Assembly (NCBI GenBank): GCA_905147135.1
Contig: LR990045.1
Coordinates: forward strand, 15,786,173 to 15,850,172
DNA: 64,000 bases
Reading direction: 5' to 3'
DNA from: Blastobasis lacticolella
Lineage: Eukaryota > Arthropoda > Insecta > Lepidoptera > Blastobasidae
A program made the position numbers and the translations under genes. The notes under the pieces are model-generated. The model saw only the letters and a list, made by a program, of their open reading frames with translations, was not told the origin of the DNA and made no database searches. This document shows, piece by piece, positions 56,901 to 64,000 of the stretch (positions within the stretch are counted from its first letter, which is position 1; each line of letters begins with the position of its first letter).

Positions 56901-59900
56901 TATATTGCAATGCAATGTGGTAGGTATCTACCTACGGGGAAAAAGTGTATGTATGTACAAACAGCACAAGAGAGCATAAGAACAACCTAAATGTTAATGT
57001 TAGCGGTTTAAACAAAATTAAGAATTATTTTTATTGAATAAACATCCTGTTCTTGGGGCTTAAGGAACAACTTATGGCACTTTCTCTATTATTTTTTTTT
57101 TTTTTTAATTTCACACAGCGCCATCTAGCCCCAAACTAAGCAAAGCTTGTGCTATGGGTGCTAGATAACTGATAAACTACTTAAATACTTTTAAATACAT
57201 ACTTATTATACATAGATCACCCAGACCCGTAACAGAAATTAAAATTCATCTTTTCAATTTCTGCCCGGCCGGGAATCGAACCCGGGACCTCTTGCGTGGC
57301 AGACCGGCATGTTGACCACTGAACCACTCAGGTCGTCAACTTAACAATTTGGTTAACAATACACCAAATACCCTGTATATTACGGTAGTTGCAAAGATAA
57401 GTTTTCTTAAAGTGCTACTTGACCTTCGGCTCTAGTATTGTACCTTTTAAATATTGCCACCGTGCTAAAGATCGTTGGTAGCTAGATGCGGAAGGCGCAA
57501 GACCAGACTTTGTGGAGATCTCTGGGGGAGGTTTATGCCTCAGGATTCATATGTCATCCGGTTTATATGATGATGATGATTAAATATTGAAAAAACAGAG
57601 ATCCACCTCGAAAATGTAATTCCTGTAATAGATTTCCATAAAAAAAATCTGCAAGTCGTCTGTGGCTCAAGTTATCATGGTAGTATACACAGAATTTACT
57701 TTCAGATAACTGTAATGTACAAAAGCTTAGAGGGGTGGAGAACGTAATAACAACATAAGCCCCAATTAGGTTTGAAAATGAGGCGCAGTTATGCCAAAAT
57801 GTGTCAAAATTCTGAATTACTCAAGCAAAAGGCTCAAGTAGGATTCAATTTTATTTACATTTCAACCACGAAGACAAGGCCGTCGTTTTCTCTCCATCAA
57901 TTTTAATTTGAGGTTGAGGTACAATATCATATTTCCAACGAAACAAGAATTCGTGAGGAACCCATTCCGGAAAGCCCTGTATATTTTCTATCAAAATAAT
58001 ATGTGGCTTATTTCACATTGAGTTTACTTTCTTTGTAGCATTAACATACTTTCGTTGAGATACTAGGCGTATATAAGTTTAGACCAGAATTCACTTCTAC
58101 ATTTCGTTCTATTCCCAAGAAACTGTCAAAGATAGGTAACAATTCTACAACTAAGAAAGCACTTAAAACTTAAAACAAATAAACTACTAGACAACGGGCT
58201 AGAAAAGTTATTTTTGTCTAAAAACTTTACCTGCATATTTAACGAACCTCAAGTCAGAAGCTTCACTTTTCCCTTTTTATAAGGACCTTACGTTGGCTAA
58301 GCCGCCAACAAATAAAAGGATGAACCCCAATTGTGCCTTCGTTGAGATGTCAATAAAAGTCTGCCTATCGTGACCCCGGCAACACCTACATATCTATTAG
58401 TGAAATTCATGTGAAAATTCGTAAAGCAGTTTTCGCAATATTATCGAATTTAGACAGACGCAGCCTGACGATGAAATAAAAAAACACTTACGTGAGTAAG
58501 TAGTGAGTAGTGATACTTTACCACGAGAATTTCACTTAGTTACAAAATAATAACAGCCTACACTACACTAACACTACACTAATTTAATAATACTTACTAT
58601 AAGTACTTACCACTGAACTCTATTACGAAGTGGCAAATCAATATTTAATTTTTTAAGGTGGTTGGTAATTATTGTTTTCTCTAAACAGGACCAAGAGGGT
58701 AGAGTGGGTAGCAACAGCCTCGCCGATCACTTCGACACCAACGGTAAGTTCTGCGTATTTTATTGCAACACAAACCCTAATCTGTCTACACCGGTTGCAG
58801 CACAATCATTTTTATGTAGTCCTGCAACGAAGTAGCTGACCACTTAGTCCTTATTGCCTTGTAGATTATCATACGGACAGGTGGTCAACTAATTCGTTGA
58901 ATGACCTTACATTTCTATGTAACCCACGCGCACTTACAAACTTAAAAAACATATCACGAACTTTGTCCGACACTTCCCCTGTTATCGTTTGTTAGTACCC
59001 CCACACACAGTACCTTTTAGTACACACATAATATAGTTCTCCACTAAGGTATACCACTTTGCACCATTTACCTGAATTATTGATCACCTTTATTCCTAAA
59101 AATGTTAATAGTACGTAGTTCTGTCTAAATAGCACTTAACTTGAAACCCTTCAACCAATTGTGATTGTTCCCGCACTTTCAAATCCAGCGCACAAAAATC
59201 ACAACCTTTTGTTTGTTTGTATGTTTCGTGCACCATGTGACACTATGTATGAGGTGAGTAAAATATTTTTCATCTAATTATGTTGCTCTAATACTACCTA
59301 ATACGTCTCATATTATTTTGTGCTAGGGGCTAGCTGCTGACAATAGTATCTCATTACAGAATTGCAAAGGGAGGAGTATGAAGATTTTCTGCGATTCCTA
59401 CTACAAACCGATAGACTTGGAGAGCGCAATACCATCGGCATTGGGGGCGGCAGCCTCCTCGGGAGGAACCTTAACGGCATTGGGGGCGGCAGCCTAATCG
59501 GGAGGAACATCAACGGCATCGGAGGCGGCAGCCTCCTCGGGAGGAACGTCGGCGGAGGCGGGCTGGGAGGGTCGAGCCTGCTCGGAAGGAACACCAACGG
59601 CATTGGCGGGAACACTCTCTTGGGCAGAGACATTTCTGGAGCCAGATACAGCCGATATTTGGACAGTATCGGAGGCAGCCACATGGTACGTAATCTGGAT
59701 TCTATTGGTGGATCGAATTTTGTGAGGAACCTCGACACGTTGGGCGGAAACAGCCTTGTCAAGAAAAACCTGGATCAGCTCGGGGGCCCCAATCTGATCA
59801 AGAGGACCCTGGACTCCATCGGCGGCAACAACCTGGTCCGCAACCTAGACTCCATCGGGGGCAGCAACTTCGTTCGCGAACTCGACTCCATTGGCGGCGA

Positions 59901-59913
59901 CAGCCTCATTTAA
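53972..59913 (+). CDS. Orcokinin: Orcokinin neuropeptide precursor, orcokinin-B type transcript
   Basis: Coding exons are 53972-54043, 58689-58743 and 59360-59913 (TAA), spliced in phases 0 and 1, giving 226 residues. Residues 1-22 form a signal peptide (MMRSCGALAVIAALLVSCSA). A short spacer exon and an acidic helix-like stretch, EEYEDFLRFLLQTDR, follow. Then come tandem peptides separated by R, KK or KR. Five glycine-rich units come first (for example NLNGIGGGSLIGR). After them are seven LDSIGG-type units such as NLDSIGGSNFVR, NLDTLGGNSLVKK, TLDSIGGNNLVR and the final ELDSIGGDSLI. The LDSIGG core is diagnostic of insect orcokinin B peptides, secreted products of neurons and midgut endocrine cells. 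A poly(A) signal AATAAA lies at 59955-59960. The start is the first of two adjacent ATG codons; either gives the same secreted product. Confidence 0.93.
54811..55149. mobile_element. MITE, 339 bp, perfect 18-bp terminal inverted repeats
   Basis: The ends are CTATTCGTCAACGCTGGG (54811-54828) and CCCAGCGTTGACGAATAG (55132-55149). The interior holds near-palindromes GGTTGACCAAGGTCAACC (54882), GGTTGACCTTGGTCAACC (54941) and GTTGACCTTGGTCAAC (55037). Confidence 0.85.
55286..56150 (+). mobile_element. tRNA-derived SINE, family 1, split by a DNA element
   Basis: Head GGGTGGCCTAGTGGTTATAG, box B GGTTTGAATCCC, body to GATGCTCTTA (55418). After a 560-bp insertion it resumes at GGGTGAAGACAAACATCATG (55982) and runs to GATCTGCCAATCCTGGATCA and the end near 56150. 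Confidence 0.87.
55419..55978. mobile_element. TIR element, 560 bp, TTA target duplication, inserted in the SINE
   Basis: The ends are AGGTGCGCACGAATTA (55419-55434) and TAATTCGTACGCACCT (55963-55978), one mismatch. TTA lies on both sides (55416-55418, 55979-55981), and removing one TTA plus the element restores the SINE. A TWA duplication fits PIF/Harbinger. GC-rich flanks surround an AT-rich centre; no transposase. Confidence 0.88.
57107..57345 (-). mobile_element. tRNA-Gly-derived SINE, family 2, best copy
   Basis: On the minus strand the head reads GAGTGGTTCAGTGGTCAAC, GGTCTGCCACGCAAGAGG and CCCGGGTTCGATTCCCGGCC. These correspond to the D arm, anticodon arm (GCC) and T arm of tRNA-Gly(GCC). 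A linker (AAATTGAAAAGATGAATTTT) and a body ending GGCGCTGTGTGAAAT follow, with A-rich sequence beyond. Other copies: 52385-52640, 5846-5975 and 38705-38780. Confidence 0.85.
57455..57590 (+). mobile_element. RTE-like LINE 3' end scrap
   Basis: AGCTAGATGCGGAAGGCGCA, ACTTTGTGGAGATCTCTGGG and the tail TATATGATGATGATGATTAA. Same family as 34290-34505. Confidence 0.65.
57591..58688. other. Orcokinin intron 2, distal part; nothing recognised
   Basis: AT-rich intronic sequence up to the acceptor at 58688, without recognisable repeats or exons. Confidence 0.4.
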
Positions 59914-59954
59914 ATCACTCCTCTAAGATTTTATTGTAATTACAATATCAAGCC

Positions 59955-59960
59955 AATAAA
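59955..59960 (+). terminator. Poly(A) signal of the orcokinin-B transcript
   Basis: AATAAA 42 bases after the stop codon, in CCAATAAATTCC. It makes exon 59360-59913 a terminal exon. Confidence 0.7.
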
Positions 59961-60216
59961 TTCCCTAAATTCGTACAACGTATACATTGTGATATAAATA
60001 CCTATTGTAGCTTTATTTCTCTAGTTTACCCTTCGATGTTAAATAGAAACTTTCGTGAAATAAATATCCTTGCAGTTTAGAAAAGTTGTTATCTTTCATT
60101 TCCCTTTCGTTTTAGTAAGAAGGTAAGACAGAAAAAGAATCCTGTATTTTATTATGGTGAGCAGTTACAGTCTTCATTGTGTGGTTGAATTTTTATCTTT
60201 ATGTCAATACTAATAG

Positions 60217-60331
60217 GTCACAAAACCCGGAACCTGGACTCTATAGGTGGCGGGAACCTGGTGCGGACGGTGCGGGAGTCCCACTACCAGTACGGCTCGC
60301 CGTACCTCGTCAACCGGTACGATTACCCAAG
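60217..60331 (+). CDS. Orcokinin: Alternative orcokinin exon (second transcript, continues beyond the visible exons)
   Basis: An acceptor AG at 60215-60216 opens in the same phase (1) as the donor of the spacer exon at 58743, so it can be used instead of the B exon. It reads GHKTR, then NLDSIGGGNLVRTVRES, then HYQYGSPYLVNRYDYPR, and ends at a good donor (AAG|GTAAGA) in phase 2. Insect orcokinin genes are known to make A and B transcripts by alternative splicing. This exon probably belongs to the other transcript, although it carries one LDSIGG peptide itself. No NFDEID-type exon was found up to 64000, so the remainder is probably outside the window. Confidence 0.82.
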
Positions 60332-60629
60332 GTAAGACACTGAAGAATTCTCTTGCTAGGTACCGTAACTAAGTACATTATACTTAAAATACCATGCGGA
60401 AATCATCTTGACCATTGACGGAGTGGGGAAAAGTTTACGCAGGCTCATTTGATTGTAAAATGGACTCGAAAGTTGTCCAAGAATATTGCCGTTGCCTATA
60501 GGTATGTACTGGAATAATGTTTGTTTGCTAACCTATCATCTACATCGCAAAAACGCAAGCGCAAATTGTTGACTAGCTTTTAAGTACAGCAGTTTAATAC
60601 TATTGCTTACCAACTCAGCATTAATCATC

Positions 60630-60895
60630 ATCGCAGCTCGTAACAGTCCACTTAGGGCCTTAGGACTAAGGGCCTCTCCCACGAGAGGGGAAGTTATTGT
60701 CATAATCTCCACGCTTGGCAGGCGAGTTGGAGATCGCAATGGAAAACGCTGCTGCCCATTTTCCGGCCTATGGAGACTCTAGATCTTTTGCCTCGAAAAC
60801 ATTTGTTGCCTTGTACCTACGACACCTTTGAGTGTACGGTGTTGGTGCTATTCTACTCTGCCGGAAACCACACGGCAGCATTAGTATTAGACCGA
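60630..60895 (-). mobile_element. Retroposon (LINE 3' end family), second copy
   Basis: Same blocks as 45935-46205: CGTAACAGTCCACTTAGGGC, CTCCACGCTTGGCAGGCGAG, GCTGCTGCCCATTTTCCGGC, TTTTGCCTCGAAAACATTTG and CTCTGCCGGAAACCACACGG. A short internal duplication, GGGCCTTAGGACTAAGGGCC, is near 60655-60674. Confidence 0.72.
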
Positions 60896-62454
60896 AATAG
60901 CTACGGCATACGATAAGTCCGAATCAATCAATAGTTTAAACATCTAATTTAAACATCGATGAGCTATATAAACAGAAAATATAGTAGTCTCAATGATAAT
61001 TTGTGACGGAAACGAAAATAGGCTTTCCAAATACAGTTAAATTGTCTTGCTAATCCCCAATTACAATAAAATTGTAAGTCTAATGTAAATAACTTAAAGT
61101 AAAATCCATATCACTTCGTAGGTATATCACGAGCATAAAGAGTCTCAAATAGGTATATCGATATTACTTGTTTTACTATCCAATCTAGTGTTCCCAAAAT
61201 AGATAGAAAATTATACTAGAAACAGGAAGGAAGCTAAATAGTTCCTTTGATATACGAGAACTGTGGTAATTTAATAATCACGCTTTACGAAATATGAGGA
61301 GGTAGTCTGTACCAATTAATTATGAAAATGGGGTACCTATTGTATGCAAATTCGTCAATTTACAAACATTTGCCGCAAATAATATTTCAAATTCAATCTT
61401 CGGTGGGTAATAATTTAATCTCAAATTCCGAGCATATCTGTTTTGGAGACTCTTAGAGCATGACAATAACAGTAAGTTAGATTCGGGCCACAAAATACCG
61501 CAGCAAATACTTTGAAAGAATTTCGCAAAACCTAGTAGTCTAAAACCATGCAAAAGCTCACTACCGCTCTCGATCGCGGAGATTTTTTTTCTGTTTTCTA
61601 TGCCTATGTGCCACGGCGCCTGAGCAATTTATTTTTTATTTATGTAAAATGATTAATATGTATAAGTACTTTCTGAGATTCATGAGCGTTGTTAAAATAA
61701 CCTAAACTAAATTAACGTAATTTGATTTGACAAATCAATGTCAAAAATAATGTCAACATTTTATTCAATCAAATAATTTTATTCAGTTTGGGATTAACAA
61801 CACTGAAGAATGTAAATATTATGTATATTCAGATTACAATACGAGAAAGATAGCGCCGCGGCATCGTCGACCCGAGCTAGTAACTTGAACCATAGAAAAA
61901 AAAATACTCCTGGCGAGGACAGGATTATTATACAATAACTGACACCTAGATCGATAACTCCGTAAGTTGTTCATAGAAAGTTTTCAGGATTCCGTAGTAA
62001 AACAAGAAACCCTTACATATTTTTATTTTGAATCCTTTTCAATAATCCGTCATGACCATCTATCTATCCGCGGCTGAACTCCAACTATTTGCATTAGATT
62101 AAACACATTAATCAAAGACAAATTGTAAAATTAAATCTTTTAACAGTTCTGATTTATAGCACCTCCCCTACACTTAAAGCAAATAGTTAAAGTGAGAATT
62201 ATTACAGCTTAGTGGACTCTTCAAGTTAACGAATAACAAACGATCAACCTATAAAATGTAGTTGTATTGTACAAGTAAACATTTACAATTCATCATACAA
62301 ATTGTATAGAAAAAAGTTGCAACTTTATACATATATGTTGATTGTATCAAACGTTTAAAGTACAGTACATTTCAATAGAAAAGACAAAACAAGAGCAAGA
62401 CAACGATAAGTATTTCCACAGAAATCACAATATAATACATAATAATCATATTGG
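60896..62454. other. Orcokinin intron or intergenic; no gene seen
   Basis: AT-rich, with no exon in phase with the donor at 60331 that I can support and no clear element ends. Confidence 0.4.
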
Positions 62455-62745
62455 CGTTAATGACCCGGTTGTGCCCACGCGCACGAGGGCCTGGGTTCCG
62501 CCATAACCAAAATCCAGGATTTTACAGATCAGGTAATTACACTGGAGCGACTGCCCTCTGACCTCCGTGACACTGCTACAAGGGGAACCTGACCAGATTG
62601 GTATATGGTTACACATTCAGTCGCCTGAATGTGCAGGTTTCCCTCACCGTAAGAGCATCGGTTAGCATGGCCACAGTGGGATTCGAACCCGGTACCTGTC
62701 ACTTAGGAGTACCTTAACCACTCGGTCACCGACCGTCAGGAATCC
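62455..62745 (-). mobile_element. tRNA-derived SINE, family 1, minus strand
   Basis: Reverse of the family: GACCGAGTGGTTAAGGTACT head, GGTTCGAATCCCACTGTGGC box B, then GATGCTCTTACGGTGAGGGA and CTGATCTGTAAAATCCTGGA. The TTA at the element-F insertion site of 55416 is intact here (CTCTTACGG). Confidence 0.84.
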
Positions 62746-64000
62746 ACAGAAGTCAATATATTTAAATTGCGATAGACAAAACTTACCGTTGTCGTACTCT
62801 AATTTCGCCTTTTTTATTAAAACGTATAAGTAACGTATAAGCTTATTATGACAGGCAACTACGGAACCCTACACTACACGTGGCCCGCCACGTCTTGCCC
62901 TGTTTTTTGCATATTCTAGGGGCCTAAGGGAACTGCCTATACTTTTTTAGATGTTATTCTATTACGAAATGGGACTTAGAAATGAAGCTAATCAAATAAC
63001 GGTTTATGTAACTTTGGGCTTTCGAGGAAAGCCTGCGCATTCCATAGGGATTTCAATTTTAATTAAATTTTAATATAGATAGTACAGCAGATTAATTCTC
63101 GTTTTCCTTATTATCTTTCATTGTGTGAATACAACTTCACCACCACTACATTCACCACTCACTTAACGTATATTAATGTAGCCGAGACAAGGATCAAAAG
63201 TCAATGTTTAATTTATTAAGTACTGTAGCTATTGTATGTAGGGCTATAAGTATATATCGTACAGTCAGCTGTAGAGTGAATGGCCTGTAGTAAATATGAT
63301 CCCTCAGCTGACTGTACAAGAGAGTACACAATACCTTACTGTTTGTGAAAACAAATTGAAAACTTATTCTGTAGAGGAAGGTCAGATAATCGAGGTGGAC
63401 CAAGAGACTTGAGTGGCGACTGAAAGAAGTTGTCAACGAATAGGAAAGTTTTCTCTAATTACTGTCCCATAAAGTTTATTATTGATTGATTGCAGCATTA
63501 GAGTGGGAAAGTATGGAGGGGCCCACCCACACTTTTTGCTCTGCGTAAATAAATACGGAAGAAAACTTTGCTACGCAATTTCAACCGTAAAACTATCTAT
63601 GAGATATTTTGTTTACTTGCAGAATACTATGAGCCCCATTTCTAATTATGACACCAATGAGGCCCGCTTGCACCAGGCTAGGTTGTCTATCATAGTTATA
63701 TCAGAGGTAGATCGTAGCATGATAGTTGCAAGAGATAATTAAAATAGAAGATTGTCAGATTTTTGTTAAAATTATTTTTTATTATTCAAAGTTGCACGGG
63801 ATTTTATATTTCAATAGAAATCTCTAATCCCGGTTAACTTTAAAACTTTGATATATTTTGTGATAGTGAAACATTTTGTCCTGGAAAATCAAAAATTAAT
63901 GGTTATTTTCGGATGGAGGTAGTTGTTCCAGTAAGAAGTTAGTTTCATCAATTTGTTATTTTAAACAACAATGACGACAGTCAATATATTATTGCGACAA
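62746..64000. other. Intergenic or intronic; one small inverted repeat
   Basis: The open frame at 63482-63742 (+) shows no recognisable domain. An acceptor-like TTTACTTGCAG precedes 63621, but reading on in the orcokinin phase meets a stop after two codons. See the separate entry for 63259-63317. Confidence 0.4.
63259..63317. repeat. Short palindromic element, 59 bp
   Basis: GTACAGTCAGCTG (63259-63271) and CAGCTGACTGTAC (63305-63317) are exact inverted 13-mers. The form resembles a tiny MITE-like element. Confidence 0.7.

Noticed and set aside
57270..57345. Possible tRNA-Gly gene on the minus strand
   Set aside because: It is the head of a SINE; acceptor-stem halves (GACCTGA and the CGGGCAG end) do not pair and the SINE linker follows directly.
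59313..59762. 149-codon minus-strand frame opposite the orcokinin peptide exon
   Set aside because: Mirror of the repetitive GC-rich coding exon on +; proline-rich repeats reflect the antisense of GG-rich codons.
63602..63742. Next orcokinin exon after an acceptor at about 63620
   Set aside because: In the required phase it meets a stop after two codons and encodes no orcokinin-like peptide.

Overview
The window is nuclear DNA of an insect, almost certainly a moth or butterfly. The evidence is AT-rich sequence, GT-AG introns, three genes with clear insect relatives, and a dense load of repeats of the kinds that crowd lepidopteran genomes: RTE-, Jockey- and CR1-like LINE ends, tRNA-derived SINEs, and short inverted-repeat DNA elements. 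No bacterial, plasmid, phage or CRISPR feature is present. Species cannot be told from the sequence.

Layout. (1) 1-2056: last two coding exons and 3' UTR of a CHMP2B (ESCRT-III) gene on +, with a fold-back DNA element inside the probable 3' UTR. (2) 4552-14147: a complete nine-exon gustatory receptor gene on +, 426 codons, of the conserved insect carbon-dioxide receptor group (Gr21a/Gr63a; lepidopteran Gr1-Gr3). Its introns hold several mobile elements. (3) 14.4-50.3 kb: about 36 kb with no host gene that I can support. It contains two composite inverted-repeat elements (14.5 and 20.1 kb) and a related element at 15.7 kb. A very young 5.5 kb LTR element without visible gag-pol lies at 22322-27864; its two 443-bp LTRs are identical. 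There are also LINE fragments, a 5'-truncated LINE with a recognisable reverse transcriptase (46978-48647, -), an hAT-type MITE with a perfect 8-bp target duplication, and a perfect 42-bp-arm hairpin. (4) 50.3-60.3 kb: an orcokinin neuropeptide gene on +, with a TATA promoter and non-coding first exon (about 50356-50455), a signal-peptide exon, a short spacer exon, a terminal exon encoding orcokinin-B type peptides, and an alternative downstream exon in the same splice phase. A multi-level nest of transposons fills its second intron. (5) 60.3-64 kb: repeats and unassigned sequence.

The genes are functionally unrelated neighbours: membrane remodelling, chemosensation, neuropeptide signalling. 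The points most worth following up are the non-coding LTR element with identical LTRs and its internal minisatellite, the GR-ending orcokinin-like repeats that could be amidated, the alternative orcokinin exon, the transposon nest, and two perfect hairpins, one of them just upstream of an orcokinin splice acceptor. All assignments come from reading the sequence; no database search was run.
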